NCBI RefSeq assembly: GCF_004310295.1
Contig: NZ_SISB01000022.1
Span: 43,462 to 107,461 of the forward strand
DNA: 64,000 bases
From: Pseudomonas sp. BGI-2
GTDB lineage: Bacteria; Pseudomonadota; Gammaproteobacteria; Pseudomonadales; Pseudomonadaceae
Direction: 5' to 3'
Both the position numbers and the translations under genes were made by a program. The notes under the pieces were generated by a model that saw nothing but the letters and a program-made list of their open reading frames with translations, made no database searches and was not told the origin of the DNA. Position 1 is the stretch's first letter. The number at the start of each line of letters is the position of its first letter. Shown piece by piece: positions 36,940-45,459 of this stretch.

Positions 36940-37805
36940 ACGATCTCAAAGGTAATAGCCACTCCCCAAGGTTTATAGACCTGCACTACCACGCGAATCC
37001 GGACGCGTTCATTCGCCGCCACGGAGCGATAGATGCCGGGAAGCTGTACGCAGCAGCAAAAGGCTGGGTCGTACTGAAAAATCACATGGGGTGCACTGCC
37101 GGGCAAGCCTGGGAGGCGCGCTCGCAGGGTTTTCCCGTCAGCGGCTCTTTGGTTTTAAACGAGATTGCAGGAGGTGTGGACTTCAGGGTCGTGGAGCGAA
37201 GCCTGTGTGTGCGCGGCGACGAACCGGGACGCTTCATTGTCCACTTTCCTACAGTGACAGGACGCAAGCACACCAGCACCCTCGCGCGTAATGTCAGCCA
37301 TCCGCTCTTGCTAAGCAAACCGATCAAGCCCCTCCGCGTGACAACAGACGCAGGGCGACTAACGCCCCAGGCGTTGGATGTACTCAAGATGGCGTGTGAC
37401 TACCCTCTTGTGATATCAACCGGCCACGCTGACGCGCGCGAGGTTCGTGCTTTAGTTGATGAATCCGTTCGGTTGGGCGTGCCACGTTTGATGCTCAACC
37501 AACCCGCTAATCCGCTGACTGATTTGAAGGCTGCCGAACTTTTAGAGATCGCCGCGGCGCCAAATGTGTATATCGAGCAGACAGCGCTGACCTATCTTTT
37601 AGGGTATCAACAAGAAGAGGATTTTCGCGAGGTGTTGTCGTCTGTCCCCAATGTTGTCTATAGCTCAGACTTGGGGCAAACGAGCCAGATGGACGTCAAC
37701 GGCTGGCTCGAGCGAAGCCAACAGTGGTTTGATACGTTTGAACTCGATGTCTCTCGCCGCGCGGAAGTGACCCTTTCTAATCCGCAAAAGATGTTGGAAA
37801 TCTAA
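36936..37805 (+). CDS. DUF6282-like putative metal-dependent hydrolase
   Basis: A 289-residue protein that starts with a metal-binding strand RFIDLHYHANPDAFIRR (His-x-His), followed by VVLKNHMGCT, VISTGHADAREVRAL and VYSSDLGQTSQMDVNG. This order of His, His and Asp ligands resembles TIM-barrel amidohydrolases and PHP-like proteins, and matches what I remember as DUF6282. The catalytic role and substrate are unknown; amide or lactone hydrolysis is plausible. Last gene of the plus-strand operon; it overlaps the preceding gene by four bases. Confidence 0.75.
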   Translation: MNDLKGNSHSPRFIDLHYHANPDAFIRRHGAIDAGKLYAAAKGWVVLKNHMGCTAGQAWEARSQGFPVSGSLVLNEIAGGVDFRVVERSLCVRGDEPGRFIVHFPTVTGRKHTSTLARNVSHPLLLSKPIKPLRVTTDAGRLTPQALDVLKMACDYPLVISTGHADAREVRALVDESVRLGVPRLMLNQPANPLTDLKAAELLEIAAAPNVYIEQTALTYLLGYQQEEDFREVLSSVPNVVYSSDLGQTSQMDVNGWLERSQQWFDTFELDVSRRAEVTLSNPQKMLEI

Positions 37806-37811
37806 GTTAGA

Positions 37812-37846
37812 GTTGGGCCCCTAGGCTAATTCGCCGGGGCCCCAAC
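37812..37846. terminator. Bidirectional terminator between convergent operons
   Basis: GTTGGGCCCC and GGGGCCCCAAC arms around a 14-base loop. It separates the end of the plus-strand operon (37805) from the end of the minus-strand operon (37849). No long T run, so strength is uncertain. Confidence 0.6.
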
Positions 37847-37848
37847 AG

Positions 37849-39039
37849 TTATGCCACTTCCACAGCCGCCCGCTCCTCTTTTGGCGCTGGTAGAGCATCT
37901 TTAAGGAATGGCTCGCGCAAACCTGCAGCCTCCATGAGTGGTTGAACGCCCGCCACGAAGTCCTTGATCCCTTGGTGGTAGTCCAACCATGTAAGCGCGA
38001 TGCCGTCGATTCCCCAGTCTGAATATTTCCGGAAGAGCTCTACAATCTGTTCTGGCGTTCCTACCAACGGTACGCCAGCAAAGCCAGCCTTGAAGTGAAA
38101 ACGGAACCGGACCGCATCTTCCGGCGTGAAGATTCCGGTCTGAATGCCCAGTTCGGTCGTGATGATGTCGCACCCTTCGTCGTCGCCCACTTGGTTTGCG
38201 TAATAATCAAGGTACGCTTCGGCTTCTTCCTGCGTGTCTTTCTGAACAACGTAGCCATAGCACCAAATTTTGAGGTCTCTGCCGAACTCGTTCTTGGCGA
38301 GATCCTTGTAGGAGGCGATCTGTTCACGCACAGCCGCTTCGCCATCCAAGTGCTTGATGATTAAGAACGCCGCATCACAATGCTCTGCGCAGAACCGCTT
38401 CCCGCGAGGGGAGCCGCCAGCGTTGATAAGGTAAGGCTTGTTGATTGGCTGCGGTTGAGAGATCGCGTCGCAGATCGTGAAATACTCCCCTTTGAAGTTA
38501 AAAGGGGTCTGCTGCTGCCAGGCGTTTTGCGCGATGTGCAACCACTCCTCAGCGTAGTCATATCGCTTGTCGTGTTCCATCATCTCGCCGCTGAACATCC
38601 TCATCTCAGCGCCATACCAGCCACACAAAATGTTCAGACCGAAACGCCCGCCGCTGATGTGATCGATTGTAACCGCCTGTTTAGCGGCGAACAGAGGGTG
38701 CACAGTCGGCAAATGCGACGTCGTGAACACCGCGATTTGATCAGTCAGTGCAGCGATACCCGCCGCCCACGTGTAGGTCTCGTAACACACACCACCGGTG
38801 TTATTGGCGCCACCAAATCCCTTCCAACGGCCGACCGGGATGAACGCTTCAAAACCTGCCCGGTCCGCATCCTTCGCGATCTCCAGATTGCCTGCCCAGT
38901 CATCCCCTCGAATCCGCTCTGGCGCATTCGTCACCGTACAACCACCCTCCGTGTTAGTGGAAAAAACCCCTAATTGCATCTTGTTGCGGCTGACACGCAT
39001 TGGATTAGGTTTAGCAGGGTTGGACTTTGTAGAGCGCAT
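37849..39039 (-). CDS. Luciferase-like FMN monooxygenase, RutA/SnaA-like
   Basis: A 396-residue LLM-class oxidoreductase. The barrel shows in MQLGVFSTNTEGG, AGIAALTDQIAVFTTSHLPTVHPLFAAKQAVTIDHISGGRFGLNILCGWYGAEMRMF and KRYDYAEEWLHIAQNAW; the GGRFGLN-x4-GW segment binds FMN phosphate and is shared by RutA and SsuD. The family cleaves C-N or C-S bonds or makes N-oxides using FMNH2 and oxygen. It is the last gene of the minus-strand operon. A perfect Shine-Dalgarno AGGAGGT lies five bases before the ATG. The flavin reductase at 34090 is the likely FMNH2 source. Confidence 0.9.
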   Translation of the reverse strand: MRSTKSNPAKPNPMRVSRNKMQLGVFSTNTEGGCTVTNAPERIRGDDWAGNLEIAKDADRAGFEAFIPVGRWKGFGGANNTGGVCYETYTWAAGIAALTDQIAVFTTSHLPTVHPLFAAKQAVTIDHISGGRFGLNILCGWYGAEMRMFSGEMMEHDKRYDYAEEWLHIAQNAWQQQTPFNFKGEYFTICDAISQPQPINKPYLINAGGSPRGKRFCAEHCDAAFLIIKHLDGEAAVREQIASYKDLAKNEFGRDLKIWCYGYVVQKDTQEEAEAYLDYYANQVGDDEGCDIITTELGIQTGIFTPEDAVRFRFHFKAGFAGVPLVGTPEQIVELFRKYSDWGIDGIALTWLDYHQGIKDFVAGVQPLMEAAGLREPFLKDALPAPKEERAAVEVA

Positions 39040-39056
39040 GATGACCTCCTAGGTCG

Positions 39057-40295
39057 TCAGTAGTAGTGAACTTCTTCCTTGTTTCTTGCGACGAACCAGG
39101 CTGCGAGTAGCGCACAGCTAGCGAGCAGACCTGCCAATGTGTAAGCACCGACGGCCAAGTTAGTTCGGTCGATCAAGAAACCAGTGGCTACAGGCAGTAG
39201 GCCAGCGGGAACATAGCCGCCCATGTTGAGCAATGCATTTGCCTGCGCCCGCTTGTTGTCCGATACCCTCAAGGCTATTAACGTCAGCCCCCCCAGTTGC
39301 CCCAATCCCTGACCGGCACCGGCCAGCAACGCGGCGATAATCAGAACCGCGGGAGAGGAGATCGCTATCGCAGTGGAGATACCCAGCATCGAGGCGAAGG
39401 TCGCGGCAGCACTGAAATAGAAAATGTGTTCAACGGTTCGCCGACGCAGCACAATCTGTACGGCGAAAGCCGAGATAAACATTAGAAACGCAGTGGCACC
39501 TGCCATCAGCGGAGTTTTAATGTGGAGCAGACTTGCCAGTAGAGACGGTCCCAACGACAAGACAAAGGAAGTAGCTGTGATTCCCGGACCGAACAGCGCG
39601 ACACCTAGCAGTATGTGAAGGCGATGATGTCGCTCTACCGAAGGGAACCTCCATCTGGCGCTGCCTGTTCGTTGGGTGTCATTCGCTCCGTTTGGCATCG
39701 TCCAGGCGATCAGAAAAGCGAGTGCAAGTATCCCCAACTCCAGGGTAAACACTTTTTCGATCGGCCGGCTGGCAAACGTGGCGAGGCTTCCAGCCAGCAA
39801 AGGCCCGAGGCCTGCACCCAGCACCATCGACATTGAGGCCACTAACGAAGATAGTCTTCGCCTCTGCACACCCCCCTGATCAACAACACTTGCCATCCCC
39901 GCGGAGACGATAATCCCCACGGCAATGCCTGTCAGTAGGCGTGCGAAAAGCAAGCCTTCAACCGATTCGGCGGACCTGAACAGCAATGCAGCCGACATAG
40001 CGCAGACTAGACCGGGCAGCAGTACCACCCTGCGACCGTAGCGATCAGATACTTGTCCAGCAATCAGCAAACTGAGCAACAGCCCCAAGATATAAGCCGC
40101 GAATATCAACGTGAGGGTTGACGATGCGAAACCGAGTTGCCCCTGCCACAAAACGTATAGCGGGGTCGCAGTATTGGACAAGATAAACACCGACACTACC
40201 ATCCAACCAGCGAGCCACATACGTATGGGGCTCCGGGGCAGGTCGGTACTTTGGTTCAACAAATCTTGAGCAGACGGAGCGTTTCGATTAGACAA
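39057..40295 (-). CDS. MFS transporter, 12-helix
   Basis: An inner-membrane carrier of 412 residues with about 12 hydrophobic segments. The loop 2-3 motif is GQVSDRYGRRVVLLPG, and helix 5 GLGPLLAGSL resembles drug-type MFS motif C. The start is a TTG at 40295, with GGGAG about seven bases upstream; it overlaps the preceding monooxygenase gene by eight bases, so it is coupled. Import or export of the pathway substrate is plausible. Another MFS gene is in the same operon. Confidence 0.85.
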   Translation of the reverse strand: MSNRNAPSAQDLLNQSTDLPRSPIRMWLAGWMVVSVFILSNTATPLYVLWQGQLGFASSTLTLIFAAYILGLLLSLLIAGQVSDRYGRRVVLLPGLVCAMSAALLFRSAESVEGLLFARLLTGIAVGIIVSAGMASVVDQGGVQRRRLSSLVASMSMVLGAGLGPLLAGSLATFASRPIEKVFTLELGILALAFLIAWTMPNGANDTQRTGSARWRFPSVERHHRLHILLGVALFGPGITATSFVLSLGPSLLASLLHIKTPLMAGATAFLMFISAFAVQIVLRRRTVEHIFYFSAAATFASMLGISTAIAISSPAVLIIAALLAGAGQGLGQLGGLTLIALRVSDNKRAQANALLNMGGYVPAGLLPVATGFLIDRTNLAVGAYTLAGLLASCALLAAWFVARNKEEVHYY

Positions 40296-41274
40296 GGCTC
40301 ACTCCCTGTGCCGGAAAAAACGGCAGCACGTATTCTGCAAGTTCCTGCAATACGTCCCTTGCAGGCCGTCGTAATGGCTTCAGGTTCAATGCGACATGTG
40401 AAACACCTTGCGCTTGTTGTCGCTGCCACAAGTCAATGAGCGCATTGCGGCCGGTGCTTATCCCTCGTCCAACCTTCAAGGGGGCGTCGGGGTTTTCTTC
40501 CAGGTTGAAGAATGTCGCATAGCCGTAGGGTTTGAACGTGTCAGGCTCAGTACAGGACTGCCATTGCTCAATCAAGTTGGGCAGGCTGCCAAAGTCGCTT
40601 TGGTGCCAAAGCCATCCATCCATATGCGATGCCAACCACTTCATGTCTTGCCCGCAACGGCCAACAGCGAGCATTGGCATTTGCGTGGACCATGGCTTTG
40701 GAAGCAAATCCAGCGTCCCGTCGAGCCTGCCATAGTGACAAAACTCATACTTGGGAAAAGACTGTTGGGTAGCGATACGCAAAATTTCGCAACCTTCTCT
40801 GAATCGCTCCGCTCGGTTGTCGAAGTCCTGGCCGAATGCTGGATACTCGCTGGGCCGATCTCCCGTTGAGAGTCCGAGTAGAAAGCGGCCCTGCAGTAGC
40901 ACATCAAGGGTTGCGGCTTGCTTGGCGACCATCAAGGGATCGCGTAGCGTCAGTACCACCCCGGCAGTACCGATACAGATTCTTTGAGTGACCGCCCCTA
41001 AGTGAGCTGCGTACACCAAGGGATCAAACATCTGGCCCGCGTCTCCAAACTCCGGATCCAGCAGAGGCACGTCGCGTAGCCAGATCGCTGAGAAACCAGC
41101 GACGTCAGCTTGTCGGGCCAGATCAACATGATCTTGCATAGTCGGAGCCATGAGGTTGGGATATCCCTCCAGCGGCGCGATTAGGCCAAACGTAAGATGG
41201 CCTGGTGCGAACACACGGGAAAACGCAGGGTGAGCCTCATTGGATTCGCCGCTCGTTCGTATCCGCCCGATCAC
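40288..41274 (-). CDS. Luciferase-like monooxygenase, TIGR03571-like
   Basis: A 328-residue LLM-class flavin protein. It has HLTFGLIAPLEGYP at the start, DVAGFSAIWLRDVPLLDPEFGD, ICIGTAGVVLTLRDPLMVAKQAATLDVLLQGRFLLGLSTGDRPSEYPAFG and RCGQDMKWLASHMDGW. This pattern matches the TIGR03571 subgroup of luciferase-like proteins, whose substrates are unknown. It starts with a GTG that overlaps the TGA of the upstream MFS gene by four bases. It is a second flavin-dependent oxygenase in the operon and probably also depends on the flavin reductase. Confidence 0.85.
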   Translation of the reverse strand: MIGRIRTSGESNEAHPAFSRVFAPGHLTFGLIAPLEGYPNLMAPTMQDHVDLARQADVAGFSAIWLRDVPLLDPEFGDAGQMFDPLVYAAHLGAVTQRICIGTAGVVLTLRDPLMVAKQAATLDVLLQGRFLLGLSTGDRPSEYPAFGQDFDNRAERFREGCEILRIATQQSFPKYEFCHYGRLDGTLDLLPKPWSTQMPMLAVGRCGQDMKWLASHMDGWLWHQSDFGSLPNLIEQWQSCTEPDTFKPYGYATFFNLEENPDAPLKVGRGISTGRNALIDLWQRQQAQGVSHVALNLKPLRRPARDVLQELAEYVLPFFPAQGVSLV

Positions 41275-42830
41275 TCGCGGTCACCCACGATCACGGGACG
41301 GACTGCTTCTACTGGTTGATGATCATGCGCGCTAACTCGACCGAGCGTTGCGAACACAGCAACTGCCGTGAGCACGCTGCCAGCACCCAAGATGAAAAGC
41401 AGATGACGAAACGCGTTCGCGTACTCGTGGCGCAAAAGCTCTGACTGCCCTGGCAGTTGATTGCCGGCGTTCTGCAGATCGCCGAGCGCAGCCCGGCTGG
41501 ATGCCTCCATTATCTGATGCGGTGCAAAATTCGTGGCGGCGTCGAATAACCCCCATTGAATGAAGGTCGCCAGCAACGCCCCGGCGACGGCGATGGCTAT
41601 ACCGTCGGCGGAAACGCGAACAGCGTTAAAAATCCCTGTGGCCATGCCAGCGCGTTCTTTTTCCACCACGCTAACGGCCATGCCATCCATCAAACCCCAA
41701 GGCAGGCCAATGCCGATGCCGATCAGCGCCATAGGCATTACCGCATTACTTACTCCGCTATCTAGCACGACGCCGAGCCAAAACAGCCCGACAGCCACCA
41801 GCATCAGCCCGACCGCCGAGAGCATCCCTGAGGTGTAGTGTCGCGCGAGCTGAGCAGCCAGAAACGGCACGAGCAGCAACGGTGCGGCCAGCGCGATCAT
41901 CATCTGTCCGGTCTGCAAAGCACTCAGCCCATCGACTCCGATGAATCGCGCCGGGAGCATGATGATGAGGACGACAAAAAAGAATGCAGGGCTCGCTGCA
42001 AGAATCTGCACACCTACAAACTTGGATTGCTTGAACAGCGACAGGTCAAGCATAGGACTACTGGTTCGGCGCTCTATCATCACGAAGATGATAAACAGCA
42101 GGATCGCGCCGGCCACACTCCCCAAAACGATTGGGCTGGCCCAACCGTCCTCAGGCGCGAGGAGAATGCCATAGGTGAACAAGGTCAGTGCGGCCGTGAA
42201 GCTGAGAGCACCAGGCCAGTCCATACCATTGTTAGCCGGGTCTTTAGAATCAGTCGCGCTCACGCAGACAAGTATGAAGCCCGCTACGCCTATCAATGCC
42301 GTAGCGTGGAACGTCCATTTCCAGCCTGCGGAGTCGACCAGTAGCCCCGCTGCCAATGGGCCGAAGGCTAATCCAATGCCGAAAGTCGTCCCAAGTAGAC
42401 TGAAAACCTTGGTGCGCTCAGCACCGTGGAAGACCTGAGCTAGAGACGACATGGCGCCAGCGAAAGCAGCTGCTCCGCCCAACCCCTGTACAAGCCTCAG
42501 GATATCGATCTGCAAGACAGTGGAAGAGAAGGGAATAGCGATGGTAGACAACACAAAGATGACTAGACCAATCAGCCATACCCGCTTGCGTCCATAGATA
42601 TCCGTCAGACTCCCTGCCGCCATCATGGCGCTGCCATAAGTCAGGATATAGGCGTTGACAACCCAACTGAGCTCGACGGCAGATCCTCCCATGGCAGCGC
42701 TGATGGAAGAGAGGACAACTGCGGGCCCTGTGAAGCAAAGCGGGATGAGAACGCCTGTCAGGCAAGCTGCGAATAGCTGTATCCACTTCAATAACGGGGG
42801 AGCCGTCTGAACGCTGCGTGTTGAATTCAT
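41271..42830 (-). CDS. MFS transporter, 14-helix drug/proton antiporter type
   Basis: A 519-residue carrier with about 14 hydrophobic segments, like EmrB/QacA. The conserved loop is GSLTDIYGRKRVWLIG, motif C appears in IGLAFGPLAAGLLVD, and AFAGAMSSLAQVF follows helix 4. I chose the ATG at 42830 (MNSTRSVQTAPPL); the open frame continues upstream to 43013 through the divergent promoter but lacks a start with a ribosome site. It is the first gene of a four-gene operon (41271 to 37849) and is divergent from the LysR gene at 42989, a common pair for inducible efflux. Confidence 0.85.
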   Translation of the reverse strand: MNSTRSVQTAPPLLKWIQLFAACLTGVLIPLCFTGPAVVLSSISAAMGGSAVELSWVVNAYILTYGSAMMAAGSLTDIYGRKRVWLIGLVIFVLSTIAIPFSSTVLQIDILRLVQGLGGAAAFAGAMSSLAQVFHGAERTKVFSLLGTTFGIGLAFGPLAAGLLVDSAGWKWTFHATALIGVAGFILVCVSATDSKDPANNGMDWPGALSFTAALTLFTYGILLAPEDGWASPIVLGSVAGAILLFIIFVMIERRTSSPMLDLSLFKQSKFVGVQILAASPAFFFVVLIIMLPARFIGVDGLSALQTGQMMIALAAPLLLVPFLAAQLARHYTSGMLSAVGLMLVAVGLFWLGVVLDSGVSNAVMPMALIGIGIGLPWGLMDGMAVSVVEKERAGMATGIFNAVRVSADGIAIAVAGALLATFIQWGLFDAATNFAPHQIMEASSRAALGDLQNAGNQLPGQSELLRHEYANAFRHLLFILGAGSVLTAVAVFATLGRVSAHDHQPVEAVRPVIVGDRE

Positions 42831-42916
42831 CTGAATGTTTCCCTGATTGGTGTGCGGAGGTGTTGGTCCTCGGCGCACGGTTGTCTGCGGTGATCGGCCC
42901 ACCAAGAGGTTAGGGC

Positions 42917-42973
42917 TTGCGTCCGCAAACAAAAACAGGCCTATAATCCGAACATATCGGACATTGGTGTCCG
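42917..42973. promoter_or_regulatory. Divergent promoter/operator of LysR and MFS genes
   Basis: A perfect TATAAT is at 42942-42947, with a possible -35 TTGCGT at 42917-42922 (19-base spacer). Two overlapping palindromes follow: TCCGAACATATCGGA (42947-42961) and CGGACATTGGTGTCCG (42958-42973). They lie 16 bases or more before the LysR start and are well placed for autoregulation and for control of the MFS operon. Confidence 0.7.
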
Positions 42974-42988
42974 TAGTGAGGACAGCCC

Positions 42989-43888
42989 TTGGAATCGCTT
43001 GGCAGCATTTCACTATTCGTATTGGTGGCTGAGACTCGAAGCTTTACAGAGGCAGGGAAACGACTAGGTATTTCATCCTCTGGCGTCGGCAAAAGTATTG
43101 GTCGGCTGGAGGACAAACTCGGTGTACGCCTATTCCAGCGCAACACCCGCAGTATTGCCCTGACGTTAGAAGGGTCACTGTTTCTCGAGCGGTGCCGACG
43201 GATACTGTCGGAGCTTGAAGCCGCAGAAATGGAGCTAAGCAATGCGCGTGAACAACCGAGGGGCAAATTGCGAATCAGCTTGCCTCTAGTCTGCGATCTT
43301 GTGATGCCAGCAATCATTCAATTCATGCGCACATACCCCGAAATAGAACTCGACATCGATTTTACTGATCGAATGGTCGACGTTATCGAGGAGGGCTTTG
43401 ATGCTGTATTGCGGACAGGCGAGCCTAGTGACTCTCGGTTGATTTCTAAAAGACTGGGGGGGTTTCAGCTCCAGATTGTGGCGTCTGCGGACTATCTCGC
43501 ACAGTACGGTGTACCCCAACGGCCAGCGGATCTTGCTACGCATTCATGTTTGTTACACAAGTTTCCTTCGACAGGGAAGATTGAACCATGGCCGCTACGC
43601 GTTGAGACCGGAGAGCCGGATTTCGAGCTACCTCAGACCATGGTGTGCAACACGACTGAAGTGATTGTCGATGTGGCACGTTCAGGTTTGGGAATTGCTT
43701 GCCTACCTGACTTCATGACTTCCAAGTCCATCAAAAACGGCGAACTGGTTCGGGTGTTAGCAGACTATACGGTTCACACTGGGGTGTTCAGGCTTCTATG
43801 GCCATCGAGCAAACATCTTTCTCTAAGACTACGGGCCTTCATAGATTTTATGCACAGTCATCTATTCACTAGCGACCTGCATGGATAG
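42989..43888 (+). CDS. LysR-type transcriptional regulator
   Basis: A 299-residue regulator. The DNA-binding helix is LGSISLFVLVAETRSFTEAGKRLGISSSGVGKSIGRLEDKLGVRLFQRNTRSI (residues about 4-56), of the subgroup that includes YafC/DmlR-like proteins. The effector domain has KLRISLPLVCDLVMPAI and DAVLRTGEPSDSRLISKRL. It starts at a TTG with GAGGA eight bases upstream. It is divergent from the 14-helix MFS gene and the probable controller of the minus-strand operon. It is the last gene of the island, 75 bases before the right boundary repeat. Confidence 0.9.
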   Translation: MESLGSISLFVLVAETRSFTEAGKRLGISSSGVGKSIGRLEDKLGVRLFQRNTRSIALTLEGSLFLERCRRILSELEAAEMELSNAREQPRGKLRISLPLVCDLVMPAIIQFMRTYPEIELDIDFTDRMVDVIEEGFDAVLRTGEPSDSRLISKRLGGFQLQIVASADYLAQYGVPQRPADLATHSCLLHKFPSTGKIEPWPLRVETGEPDFELPQTMVCNTTEVIVDVARSGLGIACLPDFMTSKSIKNGELVRVLADYTVHTGVFRLLWPSSKHLSLRLRAFIDFMHSHLFTSDLHG

Positions 43889-43962
43889 CTCCTTTATCTG
43901 CTTGCCGACGCAGCTCACCTTCACCTTCATAAAATCATTAATGGCAAATCGTTAAATATCCA

Positions 43963-43990
43963 TTCGACTCCTGATGCCGCACCATACAAA
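43963..43990 (+). other. attR-like direct repeat of the tRNA-Thr 3' end
   Basis: TTCGACTCCTGATGCCGCAC plus CATACAAA. Compared with the left copy there is one G-to-A change and one missing G. The missing base means this copy could no longer form a normal acceptor stem. Confidence 0.85.
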
Positions 43991-44030
43991 ACAAAGCCCT
44001 CGGAGAAATACGAGGGCTTTGTTGTTTTTG
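43991..44030. terminator. Bidirectional terminator, probably the native tRNA-Thr terminator
   Basis: ACAAAGCCCTCG and CGAGGGCTTTGT arms around an eight-base loop, ending in a T run. It is just outside the right boundary repeat, where the terminator of the tRNA-Thr gene would have been before insertion. It also serves the minus-strand SDR gene at 44049. Confidence 0.8.
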
Positions 44031-44048
44031 GCGTTTGGAAAAGCGGTC

Positions 44049-44759
44049 TTAGTGCCCCGCGCTCTGCCCACCATCCACATGCAGAATCTCACCAGTAACA
44101 AAGTTCGCGCTATCCAGATAAACAACAGCCTGCGCAATGTCACTGATCTCACCCATATGCCCAACCGGATGCAGATTCCCCAGCGCCTCATGAGTTTCTT
44201 CACCATGCATCGGCGTCTTGATGATGCCAGGTGAAACCGCGTTCACCCGAATCCCACGCTTGGCGTACTCGATAGCCAGGGACTTGGTCGCAGCGTTCAA
44301 ACCACCTTTAGTCAGTGAAGCCAGCACCGACGGCACACCATCAATCGCGTGGTCGACCAGGCTGGTGGTAATGTTGACGACGTGGCCTTGGCCTTGTTTC
44401 TCCATCTCGGTGATCGCGAGTTGGGTGATGTAGAAGAAACCATTCAGGTTCACCGACAACACCGCCGCGTAGTCTTCAGGGGTGTAAGCGGTGAACGGCT
44501 TGGCAACGAAGATCCCGGCGTTGTTGATCAAGGTATCGATGCGGCCAAAACGTGCGATGGCTTCGCGGATCACTTGCTGGGCGACCGCCGGGTCGCCGAT
44601 GTCACCCGCCACGGTGAGGATATCCGGGTCGGTGGACGGTTTGATCGAACGCGATGTGGCGACAACTTTGTAATCCAGATCACGGAACGCCTTGACCATG
44701 CCGGCGCCGAGGCCTTGGGATGCGCCGGTAATAACGATGACTTTTTTCGAATTGCTCAT
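44049..44759 (-). CDS. SDR-family oxidoreductase with atypical catalytic site
   Basis: A 236-residue Rossmann-fold protein. The NAD(P) loop is VITGASQGLGAGM, followed by NNAGIF and VNITTSL with the catalytic Ser. Where YxxxK is expected the protein reads ASLTKGGLNAATKS, so Tyr is replaced by Ala while Lys remains. RVNAVSPGIIKTPMH is normal. The change makes ordinary dehydrogenase activity doubtful; I have a memory of the same segment in other Pseudomonas homologues. It is the last of three minus-strand genes with the FrnE-like and tautomerase genes, which may form an operon. The gap to the upstream gene is 43 bases. Confidence 0.85.
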   Translation of the reverse strand: MSNSKKVIVITGASQGLGAGMVKAFRDLDYKVVATSRSIKPSTDPDILTVAGDIGDPAVAQQVIREAIARFGRIDTLINNAGIFVAKPFTAYTPEDYAAVLSVNLNGFFYITQLAITEMEKQGQGHVVNITTSLVDHAIDGVPSVLASLTKGGLNAATKSLAIEYAKRGIRVNAVSPGIIKTPMHGEETHEALGNLHPVGHMGEISDIAQAVVYLDSANFVTGEILHVDGGQSAGH

Positions 44760-44802
44760 GATGAACCTCTACAAATAAATGATGGTTTGAAAAAGTAAGT
44801 AA

Positions 44803-45459
44803 TCAGGCTTCGGCGGGGGCCTTGGCCATTTGTCTCAACATCTGTTCGTAGTACTCGACCGACTGCGAGCCGGACACCAGGTGTCGACCGTTATGCACCA
44901 TGGCCGGGACCGAGTTGATGCCGTGCTGGCGGTAAAACGCTTCAAGCTCACGCACTTCTTCGGCAAACGCGCCGGACGCCAACACCTCTTGAGCAGCCGC
45001 CGCCTCCAGTCCCGCTTCAGCCGCCAGACGAACCAGCGTCTCGCGATTACTCGGGTTCTCGCCGTCGGCGAAATAGGCGCGCAGCAGGATCTTCTTCAGT
45101 GCGACCTGCCGCCCTTCCTGCAACGCCCACAACAGCAGCCGATGCGCATCAAACGTGTTGTAGAAGTGAGTGCGCTTCTCCAGATCAAACTTGAAACCCA
45201 GGGCCGCGCCACGTTCGATTTGCATCGCTTTGCCGGCGGCGACGTCTTCGGCAGTCCTTCCATATTTGCGCATCAAATGCTCGACCGCTTTTTCGCCGAC
45301 TGCCGGCATGTCTGGGTTCAACTCGAAGGGCTTGTAGGTCAGCTCCACCGAAATCTCACCGGCCACGTTCTCTATCGCTTGCTCCAGCGCCGTCGCACCC
45401 AACGCACACCACGGGCACACCACGTCGGAGATGAAATCGATGGAGACGGACGCGGTCAT
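44803..45459 (-). CDS. FrnE/DsbA-family oxidoreductase
   Basis: A 218-residue cytoplasmic thioredoxin-fold protein of the FrnE class (2-hydroxychromene-2-carboxylate isomerase/DsbA-like). The CPWC active site is in ISDVVCPWCALGATALEQA. Typical family phrases are LTYKPFELNPDMP, FNTFDAHRLLLWA and FADGENPSN (FADGxNPSN), and the C terminus ends INSVPAMVHNGRHLVSGSQSVEYYEQML. Its start overlaps the tautomerase stop by four bases. Confidence 0.92.
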   Translation of the reverse strand: MTASVSIDFISDVVCPWCALGATALEQAIENVAGEISVELTYKPFELNPDMPAVGEKAVEHLMRKYGRTAEDVAAGKAMQIERGAALGFKFDLEKRTHFYNTFDAHRLLLWALQEGRQVALKKILLRAYFADGENPSNRETLVRLAAEAGLEAAAAQEVLASGAFAEEVRELEAFYRQHGINSVPAMVHNGRHLVSGSQSVEYYEQMLRQMAKAPAEA

